Shown here in pieces: positions 37,059 through 49,479 of a stretch of 64,000 nt of DNA. The notes beneath the pieces were generated by a model. The model was given only the letters and a program-made list of their open reading frames with translations, did not search any database and was not told where the DNA came from. Made by a program: the position numbers and the translations under genes. The DNA is from Morchella semilibera (lineage: Eukaryota; Ascomycota; Pezizomycetes; Pezizales; Morchellaceae): assembly GCA_009192285.1 (NCBI GenBank), contig CM018603.1, positions 3,774,588-3,838,587 of the forward strand, in the 5' to 3' direction. Within the stretch, counting starts at the first letter, position 1, and the number at the start of each line of letters is the position of its first letter.

Positions 37059-39000
37059 TTACATGTCCATAGAATCGCCGTTCGCGAAGTTGAATCCACC
37101 CGCCTGCGGCTGAGCACCAAAAGCGAATGTTCCGGAGGCCCCATCCTGTTGGGCCACAGGTGCAATACCCTGAATTTCAGCAGCATCTGCATCATCCTCG
37201 TCCTGGAAGTACTTCTCGATCATGTTGTATGCTTTCATGTAGATTTCTTCGTTTGCGTTGTTCTGGCAACCGTGGATACGTTCCATACCACCCGCTTCCT
37301 CAATGTACATGGCATAGCGGTTGAGATTATCGGATTCAGCATTCTTATCCATTTCTCCAACTTTGAGAATGTTCTCCAAGCCATCGAGAGCGACCTGGAT
37401 GATTTTGTTGTCCATGCATCCCAAAAGATCACAGAGGGGTCTAATGCACCCTTGCGAGACAAGGTACCGAATCTGCTCTGGTTTCTGGAGGCCGCCGCTG
37501 GTGGCATTGGAGATGGCCCAACAGGCTTCTTTGCGAGTCTTGAAATCACCGTTGGAGAGAAGGTTGATGAGGGGGGGATAATGTTAGCATCAATGACAGC
37601 CTGGATCTGAGTTGAGTTTCCAGCGGTAATGTTGGAAATGGTCCAGCAAGCTTCCTTGCGAATGCCATCCTTAGGGGAGCCAAGGAGGGAAAGGAGGGCA
37701 GGCAGGGCGCCACAGTTGATAATGACCTGAGTTTGAACATCATCGCCAGTAACAATGTTACCAACAGAACGAAGAGCAGGAGTTTGCACAGATGTGGATG
37801 CATGCATGAGAAGTTCTACAAGACGACGAGGGATGCCGGCCTCAATGACAGCTTGGATCTTGTCGTTGGAGCCATCAGAAAGGTAAGAGATAGCCCAACA
37901 GGCATCAATCAAAACCTCGTCGTCCAAAGAGTAGACCAACTTTGCCAGAACAGGTAGTGCGGGGAGAATCTGATTACAATAAGCTTCATTCTCTCTAATA
38001 ATTAAACGGAACACTTACGGTTGTCCATTCGGGCTGCGGGGTCTTTCCACGGCAGAAGTTGCTCAAAGTCCAAGTAGCATTCCTTAACATGCTCAATTTG
38101 CGGCTATCGCCCAAAAGGTTCAATAGAGGTGGCAAAGCACCAGCAGAAAGTACATAATCTCTGCATTGTGGCGAATCACCAGCAATGTTTCCCAACGCCC
38201 AAACTGCCTGCTCTCGAACATCTGGCTCATGGCTTGACAATAGCTCGACAAAGATCGGGACAGCACCGGCATCAATGACAACCTGTGTTTGAGTCGCAGA
38301 TCCAGAGGCAATATTTGTGAGGGCCCAGGCAGCTTCAAATTGTACGAGGGTATGTGGGGAACGAAGGAACTCGACAAAGCGGGAAACAACACCGCATTCA
38401 ATAACCTTTTCAATAGGGGGGTTGCGCTCTTTTGATAGGAGTTTACGGAATTTAGTTGTGGCTTGGATCTGCTGGTCGATCGACTCTGAAAAGACTCCAG
38501 CACACATTGAAGGGAGATCCTCGTTTAACTACATTTATTAGCTGTCAAATTTTTAATAGCCTGGGATAGTGCTTTGGGAGGAGGGTAACAAGGTTAGATG
38601 CAGAGGAAACACCCGAGGAACAAGTCTTCTTGCTTTTCTTCCCTTTTTCCCAGTGATGACGTTGGGCTGGCTCGTAAAATGCCAAGAGCACAGGGCTCGC
38701 AACGATAGAAACAAAAAAAAAGAAAACATTGGAAGGAGCAGGAAACAGAGAGAAAGTGGTAGACGAGATTTTTTGGACACGAACCTGAGACTCATTACCC
38801 CCTTCTTCATCGCTCTCACCCCCAGCTCCAGGAGCAGGACTGGAGACAGCCATGTTTCTCCGTTTGGCCAAATTCTCTTCTCTCTTCTGCTTTCGAATCT
38901 CCACCTGCTGCTCCTCACGACGACGTCTCAACTCATCTGGCTTGAAGGTGCCCTTTGCCTTAAAGTTGCGCCTATGTTCGGGGATATAGCGATCGGCCAT
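37059..39000 (-). CDS. SRP1: Importin alpha (karyopherin alpha), apparent single-base frameshift
   Basis: Three exons: 39000–38785, 38528–38019 and 37969–37059, with introns of 256 and 49 bp. Importin alpha binds nuclear localisation signals and hands cargo to importin beta. The IBB domain is in exon 1 ([19 protein letters not shown], then [19 protein letters not shown]). Armadillo repeats follow with the NLS-binding Trp/Asn pairs ([41 protein letters not shown]). Exon 3 breaks frame after DANIIPP at the C7 run (37571–37577 on plus); the next frame carries [20 protein letters not shown] through to DSMDM. With the missing base it would be about 545 aa, the usual length. The gene is essential in yeasts, so I read this as a homopolymer undercall. 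The donor of intron 1 (GTTCGT) is unusual. Confidence 0.9.
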
Positions 39001-42000
39001 GGTTAATTATTTTTGTACTGGGTAATATTTGATATGTTTGTGTTGATGGTGGTTGTGATGGGGGATGGTGGGGTTGACGGGAGAAGATGAGGGGTGGATC
39101 GGTCGGTCAAGGGTGAACAAGGCCTTTCAGGATAAGCGATAACCAGACAGCGGGGTCTCTGAACCGGCAGCAAGCACAACTTTGAAGTGGTGGGGAGCGG
39201 GGCAGAACTATTTTCTTCCTTCGACTGTTATATGAAAGGATGGAGGATGGCGAAAACTAGAGAGGAGGAGAGGAGGGAGAGAAGAAAAGAACTGAAAGGG
39301 GCGAGTCTAAGTAGCGGCAGGCAACAGCAGAAAAGTAGAGCGGAAGCAGCAGCACAACAACAACACCAGACGAACAAAGTGGAGAGCCAACAGTTAGTAC
39401 CGCCCGCGAGGTTCCCCCCACTTAGAGTAGAGAGGTGCTGCCACCAGTCCAATTAAATCCGGGCTTGGCACAAAATCCAACCACAACTCGCTTCCAACCT
39501 CTGTTCCCTAGAGATGTTCACCCACTTGTTCGCTGCTTTATCGTTTCTATCAGTTGCTTCCACATAAAGTACTTGTACTCATGTTTGAAGCTGAGCACCA
39601 ATCGACGGGCGCAACGATCGGCTAGCATTATAAGTACTGTAAGTATTCTGGTAAACCAAGAGTATTTACGCATGTCGTGATAAAATGTTGGCAAGTACAT
39701 GTATGGAAGTACATATATTGAACCACGAGCTAATAATAAATACATACATGTATATGATAAACAGAAAAAAGAATAAAGTTAAACGCCCATATACTTATCC
39801 TCGCAAACTCAGCAGGACTAGCGCAACGTACAGTTCCTAAATCCTTTGGTGCAAAAGAATGTAGCTCCATCCATACTCTACCTCCTCCACACCCCCATGG
39901 TGTGAATCTGGTGCCTAAAAAGATACATGTATCTACTTATTTATTAGACAGGCTAACTCGCGTTGTAATAGTTTAGAGTTCTTGATATGCTTGCTCATGT
40001 GAACGACGCATTAGACAACATTCAGAAGAGAAATAAAAGACATGGGATTAAAACCATGGGGTGTATATACATGTACATGAATACACGTACATGTATGTAC
40101 TTGAGTATAGTGTAAGTACTTCATGTACTTGTATGTGCTTGACTTACGACTTTATCAAACTGCAAACCTGTGCGCTGTGATTGACATTGGTTACATAAGC
40201 ACACCCGATAGGTGTATGGGATCCAGTACATTTGCTTAACCAATTGGAAGTGTCTGGCCCCGCGAAACTTAACTGTAGTAATGTATATGTACCTAGGTAC
40301 ATACATGTATACATGTATGTAGTTGAAGGCGGGGTAACATCTTCAGAGGCTACATATGTAGTGAGTACTACATGCACCTACAAGCAACGTGCACGCTGGT
40401 GTACTTTACTGACAAGTACGTACATATAGCCTTCCAGTTCCGAATTTTGCAATCGGGGGACTCTCTTTATTTTCCCTGCTTTCCCTAAAATACATGTACC
40501 ATCCAAGAGAGGTCATATTGGTTTCTGAGGGATCATTTGGCTATAGTTGTATAATGCTAATTACGGAAACTACACGTACCTCTCAATATTATAACGAACT
40601 GATCTTATTATCATGAGTTATATTGTTCCCGTCATAGTGTGATTGAGATGGGATTTCATGACTGGCCGCAACCTGCATATGAGTTGACCAATTTCTTATA
40701 TCTATGGGTCCAAAGCTTGTCAGTCCTATCTTGACATTAATGGACCCAGCCAATCCTGTCAAAGGACGCCCAATAAACCCGGCTCACGATCACAGAACGG
40801 GGCTTTGCATCATAGTTACTACGTAACACCGGGTGGACCAAAGAGAACCAATCATGATCCTGTTCGGGTAAATTAAAAACACTTGTTGTCTTTATCTCCC
40901 GGCCCCGTTGACCTGATCTACATCTTCACCCCACGACGCTCTAGTTATTAAATACTCTACATGTTGTACCAAAGTAGCTGGCTATCTATTGAGGTAACTC
41001 CAACAAGGCTCAGGGCCCAGGGACCGTCGTTCCGGTTGTAACCGCAAAATTTATACCGTGCCTCGAGCCTGACCCCGATATAAGTACTTCACTGGCCTTA
41101 TAAAATATCCAGGTCATTCTGAAGCTCTTAAGCCTTGTAAGCTATGATCCTCTCCATCTACATGTATCAAACATAACCAGAATCTCCAGAAACAAGATTC
41201 TCCCAAGACTCCTGGGCATGGATTTGTGCTTCCCACTTTCGTGGGAATGACTACAACTAGACTAACAATCCTTAGTATTTTTTTGGTTAGAAGCTGACTG
41301 TTATTTAGGTACATGTTAGTTTCAAGGGCTTCCCACATATACGTAGTACTAATTACAAACGGGCATTGACATAGATATACAGGTATATCCCCTCAATTCC
41401 AACTATATATACTCGCGATACGATAGTGGGGTTTTGATCCTGTGGTGCGAAAGCCGTGAAACCAGCTACGGCTTGCTGTGGAAGTTGGCCGTGGGTTTCA
41501 AAATTCCCTGTATACGTACATCTATTGGTTGATCTCCATGATATATTTGACAAGGCAGTAGATGTAACCATTTGGTTACAGGGCACGATTCTAGCCACAC
41601 CAATATAATTGTTAGTATATGATTGATATACGTTGGATGGTAAAAGTATAGGAGCACTATTTGGTAGCAAAGACATACTTAAAACAGCTAATGTGTTTCA
41701 GCCAACTTTGGTCTTGCAATTCGATTAAATTCGCGCGATTTGCGGTTATAGAGCTAGAGTCGCTATTTGGCCACTACTGGATTAACACTCCTGTACATTA
41801 GCTATTGGCCAAATCTTTCACGGTCTCCGTTAAGAATCCGACCCGAAGTTGCGTTCTAGCTACTTCATATATCCGGGTCCGTGGCCAGTGCAGATAACGG
41901 CGTCCGACGCCTACGTAGCCCTGATTCTATTCAGGATGAATAACTTCCATCCTCCCTCTATTACTATTTTCTTTGAAGCTAAACTACATGTATGTGCATC

Positions 42001-43199
42001 TTCGCGCTTTGGATTGCGCGCCTAGCTATAGCGTATAGTGAATTGTACCTTTTTCTCTGGCTTTTCTTCCCGTCAGCAATTAACACAGTACCATAATTTA
42101 ATATAATAAGCGGTCGCGGTTACTGCGCATATGGGTAGAAATCTACTCGTACTATATGCCTTGTGGCAAACTTCTAGCTAGTCTGTGCACAATCATGATC
42201 GGTCATTGGAGGCTAACACGGGGGGGAGGGGGGAGGAATGCTTCCTACACATGTAAGGATTTCCCACCAAGGAAATCAAGCTTAGAGGCATGTGATTAGA
42301 GTATCTAGAATTCAATACCGCTTGTATTGATCGAGCTACTCAAGAAATCATACCAGGATATAGATACTATACAAGGATTCTGATTTCTTGCTACGACTCA
42401 GCTCGGGCACATATTGTTGGTAAGTTTACTCTTACTTCAACTGTGTATTAGCGTTTCTCAGCGCAAAATGGTAGTGGGGCCTGCATATTTGATTTCAACC
42501 TATGGGGCAGGAGGACGCACAAAATTGCTATGATTGATTTTGCGTTTAATCATCTCTAGGGATAATCCAAGAGCTCTCGTGTAGTACGTACGAGATTAAA
42601 CCTCATTTGATAAGCACAACTTATGCTTTGTAGTGAGCTCCTGCATCTGGATTATGGTTGGTTCTATTTCCGCGCGTCCTTTGTTGTTCACAAACTCCAG
42701 ACCACTACTCCATACATTAACCAATCTCAACTCAAAATCCCGGCGTCCTAGAGATCACCAGGCCGAATCCCACCCCGTAAGCGCTGATGGAAAACACACT
42801 CCTTCGTAAGTGGCGTTGCGTGATCCCAATCAACCACAACTGATGGCATCATATAGGAGGAATTCTGTGCTTCTACCCATCGGGATATATCTTCCGGCAA
42901 GTAAAATCTCCGCTAAGGAGGTTGAAGCTGGGATAATAACCTGATTACATGCGGACTATATTCTGCGTTCCCGAGAGTAGTCACGGGGTATCGGGTCTGG
43001 GTGTTCGAGTGATCTCTTGTGTCCCGGGGGCGCGGTACTTATAGCCCCCCTCACCGCATTCTAAAACGATATAGCTAGCCAGAGCACCCAGCACAAGATC
43101 TCAAATCACTATATCTTTCGTCCCTTGAATATCTTGCCCCCGAAAACGAAATTTTCTAGAAGATTTGTTAGATAATCACCACCCTACACGTCTTTTTCA
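39001..43199. other. gene-free spacer, 4.2 kb
   Basis: No gene supported. It is AT-rich and holds the densest cluster of TACATGTA (39696, 39745, 39924, 40068, 40088, 40302, 40310, 40491), plus copies at 41159 and 41985. Several CCAAT/ATTGG motifs and a G run (about 42220–42235) are present. The part next to importin alpha (39001–39450) is AG-rich and is probably its promoter. Confidence 0.5.
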
Positions 43200-44246
43200 A
43201 TGGCCCAAGTTGGAAATGGTGAAGTATCGGTCCGGCTGGACATAGTTGGGGGCGATTATGAGGTTAGTGACCCCGTGAATACGAAGTTGTTTAACAGCCT
43301 CATACACACATATCTCTGCGCATATATAGTTAGGTATATGTGTCTGCTACGACTGTTTCCACAATCAGTCCCTAATTACCACTCCTGCCCATTACTAAAT
43401 AATGTCTCTGCAGTGTCTTGGCGGGTTCTCTGAGCTCCCAATTGTCAACGGCCGTGGTATTGCCGGTAAAATTGTCGGGTAGGACCTGGTTGCCCTCAAC
43501 CTCTTGCGGTCGGTGACAAGGTCGCCGTCAAGCCCCTCAACTACTGCGGCCGGTGTCATTTCTGCGGAAGTGGACAATATATCGAATGTGTCGGTACCCG
43601 CACCAGGTACATTCTTGGCAACACCGTCACCCTTCCAGCACCGCTTGTCACGCTACTCCCGCCCCCGCTCACACTTGAAGAAGGGGCACTCATCCAGCCC
43701 TTGGCCCTTGCTTTTGAGATGATTGAAAGGGCAAACCTGAGAACTGAGCAGGGGTTGGTTGTCTTTGGCGCATCCTTCATTGGAATCATTTGTTGCCTCT
43801 TGGCACGCGGGCGTGGTTTGACGAATATGATGGTGGTCGACAGTGATGAGGACCGTCTAGGTCTTGCAAGAAGGCTCGTAAGATTTTCGGGGCCGGGAGA
43901 TAACCAAGGTGAGATCGCGGTGAGAACTTGTGTGGTTGCGGCAGGGACCGGTGAGGTCGAGGGTGCTACGAGGGTGGAGCAGGAGTTTGGCGGAAAGGCT
44001 GATGTGTGCATCAATGCTACTGGAGATGAGGGACTGATGATGGTGGCAGTGAAGTCTGTGGTGGACCGGGGCATGTATATCCATGCTAAGACTAGGGAGA
44101 GTGAGGTTGACTGGAATGTTTATGCCGTGTTCAATGGAAATATTACTATCGATGGAGGGGTAGGATGGGAAATGACGAACTTTGGACATGCAGTGGAGAT
44201 GGTCATGGGGGGTAACGTGGCTCTTGAAAGGTTTTGTCGTATGTAG
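43200..44246 (+). pseudogene. decayed zinc-dependent alcohol dehydrogenase (MDR)
   Basis: A first piece (43200–43262, GEVSVRLDIVGGDYE) is followed by a possible intron ending CTGCAG before CLGGFSELPIVNGRGIAGKIV, then a stop/frame change near 43470. The remainder, to 44246, is one open frame. It has the MDR structural-zinc cysteines (YCGRCHFCGSGQYIEC), a degenerate nucleotide-binding motif (VVFGASFIGIICCLLARG in place of GxGxxG) and a C-terminus with ITIDGG. The catalytic-zinc Cys and the GHE motif are missing or altered (GRG), and the protein is shorter than the ~340 aa norm. A single-base insertion near 43470 would join the frames, but the catalytic losses would remain. It lies 1.2 kb from the transposon. 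It could be a diverged expressed gene. Confidence 0.6.
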
Positions 44247-45449
44247 TGATCGAGGCAGGGTTACATGTACTAGGTAACAGTAACGGTGCGGTGGGAAAGT
44301 GCGCTCTGTTTTTCAGTTGTTAGTTTTAGGACAATGAGATTGATCTGTTTTTAATTTTGATTAGCCTGTATTCCACATTTGTAGGCCCTAAGTATTGTCG
44401 GTTAAGGTATTGCCCAGTTTTCTAGTGAAGGGGTCCACGTGACTGCGAGTGACACTGTATGATGTAAATAGCTTGGCCGCTTTGCAATATTTGAAAGTAT
44501 GTACAAGTACGTAGTGACGTGACAACTACAACGGATGGTTTAGAATTAATGACAGTTTATCGAATCGGTGTAAATATAGCTTTGAGCACACTTTATATAT
44601 CACCGACCATTTTCATATGGCATACATGTACTACTATAGCGGGTGCTAAGGGCCGGGTGACTTCTAAATTAACAAGGGTGGTGGCTATTGTATTCTGGAC
44701 GTCCTTCTGTCGTGCGCAGGTAGCTAATTCTGCTTACGAGGCCCCATAAATCTGTGTGCAAGGTGTATATTTCGAGAGAATATTGCCTTAAAGGGCTTTG
44801 CCCTTCAGCTTTGAGTTCTTCCTTTTTCGCAACATGCAGGGCTCTACCCTAGTTGAATCCCGGTATTCTATGTCATTGAAACTTGAACCTTGGCAGTCTT
44901 CTGTCTGTCTTCAGGTGAGCAGCTTAGTAAATTTTATGACTGGTTGATCTAGCGTTGATGGTATTGATAGTGTTTAAAACCGGAGGGGGCAGAATGCAGG
45001 TTTAAATACAAGTATATATATATAATGAGAAACGACCACCAATGACAACAACTGAGGTCACAAACATACATATAGTCTCATCCAGTTATACGGATCAGAG
45101 AATGCGCTAATAGAGGGGTTTTGCTTGAATTTTAAGTCGAGGATGCTGCCGCTGTACGTGATAAGTTATTGAATGCAATCCAGTTGGTGTGTGGGTGTGG
45201 CGGAGACTGAGCTGACCATTAATTCTATACCATTATGAACAAATACATGTGTAGGTAGTGTAAATGTACATGACATATAGCAGGATTTTGATCTTAGACC
45301 TTAGGACCATATTAATGAATAGATGATATACATGTACTCGGGGGATTTATATATATAATTATGGAATACTACATGTATGCATGTAGTTCACCTTTCGTTA
45401 CCAGTTAAACGCACTAATTTGTTGGCAGGAAGGGAAGCGAAGAACAATA
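44247..45449. other. spacer between MDR remnant and transposon
   Basis: No gene. TACATGTA occurs at 44262, 44623, 45329 and 45370, with AT-rich microsatellites (TATATATATA near 45015). Confidence 0.5.
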
Positions 45450-45451
45450 TA

Positions 45452-45481
45452 CAGTAGCAGAATTATGGGTGAAATTACTAC
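45452..45481 (+). repeat. left terminal inverted repeat of the CMC-type element
   Basis: Pairs with 61248–61277 in reverse complement at 27 of 30 positions. Confidence 0.8.
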
Positions 45482-45855
45482 GGCAGTGCTACGGCAGTGC
45501 TACGGTATTTAAAACAATGCGGTGTTGTTATGAGACTGCGGTTGTAAAGCGGCATTGTTATAATTACGGTGATTCTCGCTAACGGCATTGTATGTAAAAT
45601 GCCAATTCTCCTCCGTGCCGTGTTGGGTGGAATGCCGCAGCACTACCGGGAGACTACGGCAGGGTGACTAATATTTCCTGCTGTAGTGCTGCGGTATTGG
45701 TGCGGTATTGTGACTAGCATCCCATGGGTGTGACACACACCAAGCTCGCTAATGAATGCCGCAAGACTGCGGCACGACTACGGCAGGGCTACAGCAGGCG
45801 ATTCGGCATTGCTGCGGCACGACTACGGCACTGCTCTGGTATTTCTCTGGCATTG
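45473..45855. repeat. left subterminal repeat array (CTACGGCA / TGCCGCAG)
   Basis: The motif CTACGGCA and relatives (CTACGGTA, CTGCGGCA, ATGCCGCA) occur more than a dozen times in both orientations over 380 bp. The same motif recurs at 61063–61262. In CACTA elements subterminal arrays of this kind are the binding sites of the accessory protein (TNPA in En/Spm). That role here is inference. Confidence 0.75.
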
Positions 45856-45879
45856 TAACGCGGCAAAATAACCAATGTA

Positions 45880-46100
45880 TTCGCCCACGATGCACACATG
45901 CAAATAATAGTTGTATCCCATCAAAAAATTTACATTGATAAAACAACTGTACTCGCTTACTCTGTGCACATGCAAATAACAATTGTATTTCACCACTAGA
46001 TTACATTCGTATAATAACTGTACCCGCTTACTTTATGCGCAAGCAAATAACAATTATTTTTCACCACTAAATTGCACTCATATACATGTAATCATTGTAC
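45880..46100. repeat. left inner tandem repeat (about 68-bp units)
   Basis: Units share AACTGTAC[T/C]CGCTTAC, then GCAAATAACAAT, then TTTCACCACTA. The reverse complement of the CGCTTAC core appears in the units near the right end (TTAAGCGAG). Confidence 0.6.
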
Positions 46101-46267
46101 TAGCGACAAAGACCTACCTCCATCCACATAACTGTTGTACCCCCCACACACTTATAGCCACTATATTTTTGGGTTGTCGTCATCGCTTGGTGGGTGTAGC
46201 CTATGATAACGTTAGATAAGGCGAATACGAGAATGTCGAGCAGGATAGGTACCGGTTTTTGGAGACT

Positions 46268-46535
46268 TGAAATTCCTCTTCTCCATACGGGGGGGGGGAC
46301 TCATCTCATCTCAATGTTGAGAGCTCCTGGTGGTCTCTTGAAGGGTATGATAGAAATTTTTTTCCATACGGGGGGGGACTCAATTCAGTGTGGAGAGCTG
46401 TTGGTGGTCTCCTAGAGGGTAGGTTAGAAATTTTTCTCTATATGGGGGGGGGGACTCAAAGCTCCCGGTGGTGGTCGTGGTGGTCTCCTAGAGGAATGTC
46501 AGAAATTTTTTCTATACGGGGGGGGGACTCATGAG
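46268..46535 (+). repeat. tandem repeat, four 74–84-bp units
   Basis: Units start near 46269, 46353, 46427 and 46502. Each has GAAATTTTT, CTATACGGGGGGG, GACTCA and (in the first three) GGTGGTCTC. A more degenerate fifth unit may follow to about 46630. No ORF crosses it. Confidence 0.7.
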
Positions 46536-47023
46536 ATGGAAAGTTGATGTCGCGTCTACCTCTGCGGGTTTGGTCATTACAATTTTTTTTTTCTTCTTTT
46601 TTATATAGTGGGGAGACACTCACGCGATGAGAAGCATTCGCTCCCGAACATCTTCTGTAAGGGGATATCTCCAAACACGTATCTGCTAATATCTCGTATC
46701 GAGCGACGCGTCGCGATGCTAATGCTGTCAGTATGAAGCTTCACGCGTTGTGCCTACCTCCCCCGCCACGTGCTAGTTAATATCAATAATCAAAGGGAGG
46801 AAACTTGTATCGAATGGATGTCGTGATTGACGGACGTGGATATATTTTGATGTGTGGATGTTGAGGTTCTCGCTGAGTGGGGTTGGTGTTTCCCCTTGGT
46901 TGTTTGTGGGGAGCCGCACATGGATGCTGAAGTTTGGTAGCCCTCAACCCTAAATCATATTGTTTCCCACTCAACTCATTTCTAAAATCAGCGCAACATT
47001 GCAATAGCCATCCCATTTTCGCC

Positions 47024-47929
47024 ATGGAGTGCCCAGTTTGCGACCAAAAATTCGGAGGTATCACAGCCAAAACCCGATACAGAGCCCATTGCAAATCTAA
47101 ACATCTTCAGTTCTATCGCGAGAATATCCGGCCCTTGAAAGATCCAAAGCTCATCAATCACGATGCTTATCAAAAGCGCAAAAAATCACATCCTGACACT
47201 GTCGAGTTCCAGCGTGTAATGGCCAGGATGCGAAGAATTGCACGAACTGAACAAGTCGAGATCATCCAGCGCTGTCGGTCGCCTGAGCCTGTTCGTGCCC
47301 CCTCCGAACCGACAATTCAACCCGGGAATCCATTTTATGTCGCCACGAAGCTAGGCTTTTTTGTTGGTATTACACTTGTGGAACTGTTAGACTTCCCTAT
47401 TCTTGATACCCTCAAAAATGCCGATCATAGTGAAGAGGTCGCTATTGCTCTGGACTTAATCGAAAGCACAGAGTTGGATGTCTTGGCGCGTCGGTATCAT
47501 CTTTACAGGCGTCAATGTGTGGCTGTAGAAGACTATCCGGAAAATAAGGAAAGATATCAGAAAAGACTGGAAACCGTGCAAAATAAACGGCTATCTCCCG
47601 CTACTTATATTGACGAAGACAAAGTCAAGGAACGTGCGCAGGAGCTTTATGGGCTGCATTTAGCGAAGAAGAACAGGCGGATGGCGCGTATGGCTGCAAA
47701 TACGCTCAGTGTATCTTCTGATACGACGACTGAAGGATGTGCAGACAATACGGTAGATGGTGAAGGTGAATTAATGGAAGTGGGGGGTATCGATCCGGAT
47801 GCAGAGGAGGATGGGGAAGATGAGGATGGGGAAGATGAGGATGGGGAAGATGAGGATGGGGAAGATGAGGATGAGGAAGAGCAAGAGGATGATACCAATG
47901 TGGATGAGGTGGGGGCGGGGGAGAACTAA
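47024..47929 (+). CDS. transposon accessory ORF A: zinc-finger-like protein with acidic tail
   Basis: 301 aa from the ATG at 47024; an upstream in-frame extension to 46934 is possible but the finger begins at once after this Met. The N-terminus has a C2H2-like pattern, CPVCDQKFGG through AHCKSKH. A basic region follows (QKRKKSHPDT, MARMRRIAR). The tail has a 5-residue repeat EDEDG encoded by a 15-bp tandem repeat (about 47805–47875). Its place inside the element's TIRs suggests a transposon-encoded DNA-binding protein, comparable in position to TNPA of CACTA elements. I do not recognise the family. The frame is intact. Confidence 0.65.
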   Translation: MECPVCDQKFGGITAKTRYRAHCKSKHLQFYRENIRPLKDPKLINHDAYQKRKKSHPDTVEFQRVMARMRRIARTEQVEIIQRCRSPEPVRAPSEPTIQPGNPFYVATKLGFFVGITLVELLDFPILDTLKNADHSEEVAIALDLIESTELDVLARRYHLYRRQCVAVEDYPENKERYQKRLETVQNKRLSPATYIDEDKVKERAQELYGLHLAKKNRRMARMAANTLSVSSDTTTEGCADNTVDGEGELMEVGGIDPDAEEDGEDEDGEDEDGEDEDGEDEDEEEQEDDTNVDEVGAGEN

Positions 47930-48018
47930 TGGACCCTCGAATGTATTGCTTTTCCAGTCTTAATATACAAAAAAAAAGTTTACTTTTAGAATGTAGTCAA
48001 CAAATTGAGATAAGTCGA

Positions 48019-48130
48019 AACAAATGGGAACAAATGGGAGCAAATGGGAATAAATGAGAGCAAGTGGGAATAAATGGGAACAAAGGGGAATAAATGGGAA
48101 CAAAGGGGAACAAATGGAACAAATGGAAAT
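48019..48130 (+). repeat. 10-bp tandem repeat (CAAATGGGAA)
   Basis: About eleven near-identical 10-bp units (CAAATGGGAA, TAAATGGGAA, CAAAGGGGAA). It lies between the converging ends of accessory ORFs A and B. Confidence 0.8.
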
Positions 48131-48145
48131 ACATCTATTGAAAAA

Positions 48146-49479
48146 TTATTCGACAGTTGTAGTCGGTGTGGCAGTAGGTGCAGTAGTGTGTGCAGTTGAT
48201 GATGTAGGAGATGATGCAGTAGGTAGCGGGTTCCCGAAAGGGACGAAAAATGGATCCAATTCGGTCAAATCGGTAACCTTCTCTTGTGCTTTTTTGGACA
48301 CTCGGGTTCTATGACATGGCTTTACGGGCGCCAATACTAGCTTGTCCGTCGTGAAACCCCTGAACGAGACATGTTCTGCTAACAATAGAAGAAGTTTGTT
48401 GCACTTCTCGCGGTTTATTACGTTCATCTTCAGTTGTTGTGTATAGCTTTTTGTCAATTAGTATACCAGAGTCTGTATATTTGGGATTCATAGGCAATAC
48501 TGACATTAGAGTATACACAAAAAGGGTCTTGTAGAAGTCTTCCGCACCCGGCACGAGCAATGTAGCCCTCCAGTCAACGAAGGCCGAGGTACTCCCAGTC
48601 GTCAACATATACCAGGACTCGTAACTCCAATGAGATTCATAAACAGATCTCAACTGCATTTCATCGAGAGAGGTGTAATGTGCACATTCGGACTTCGACA
48701 CAATATTGGTCCAGAGTGCCTTAGCTTGCAAGTTAAACTCTTTGAGCCAATTCTTTCGCCATTGGAGCATTCGACCCCATACGATAGAAAACTCGTTACT
48801 ATCTCTCTCCACTGTGAAACCCGCCGCAGCATCAATCATAGGGCCGAATTGGTCATCTTTGATAGTCAAATAGCGAGCGAAACTCAAACGACAAGAGCGA
48901 TTTAATAGCGCCCAGACGGAGTTTTTTGACTTTGGAAAAAGACCCGAGAACTTGGAGCTGTCATAGTGGCGGCGGAGCTGATCTTCATCTAAATTGCCGG
49001 TATCGTCGCCAACTGCTCGAGCCTCATCTGATGAGACGTTCACAGAAGACTGGGTAAATGAAATTAGTTAACATTTGACACATAGTGGATATATATTATC
49101 TTACTGTTAGAGCCGGTGAGCTTGATTGATGCAAAACCTGGCTGTTATTTTGTTGCCGATTTACCCGATCGGCACTCATTTGGCTGTTCATCTGAGATAT
49201 TTCCATGAAGTTATCGTCTTCATCCCCACCTAACTCTTCGAAATATCGACGACTGTTAGATAAATGGGTCTCGTGGTCGCCTAACTGAGATCTTCCAATG
49301 GTTTCCTGTGAGTCTCGATTAGGGGTTGGGGATTCATTATAGAATAATAATCGACGAGTTTGATCAACGGTACTGACGGGATTCTGTCTATTGGTCGTCG
49401 CAGAGCGGTGAGGAGTTCTATACGGCTCATTGCGAAAAGTGGCATTGCCACGGTTTCTGACTGGTCCTCGGCCGCTCAT
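48146..49479 (-). CDS. transposon accessory ORF B, unknown protein
   Basis: Exon 1 is 49479–49105 and exon 2 begins at 49049; the 55-bp intron has a GTAAGA donor and CCCAG acceptor. The N-terminal 125 aa are Asn/Arg/Gln-rich and look disordered. The second part is globular (FSGLFPKSKNSVWALLNRS, SIVWGRMLQWRKNWLKEF, WSYESWYMLTTGSTSAFVDW). The frame ends at 48309, but the next frame carries clear protein sequence (INREKCNKLLLLLAEHVSF, then RTRVSKKAQEKVTDL) to a stop at 48146. Dropping one T from the run at 48448–48452 joins them, giving about 425 aa. I do not recognise the family. It diverges from ORF C, which may share its promoter. Confidence 0.6.
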
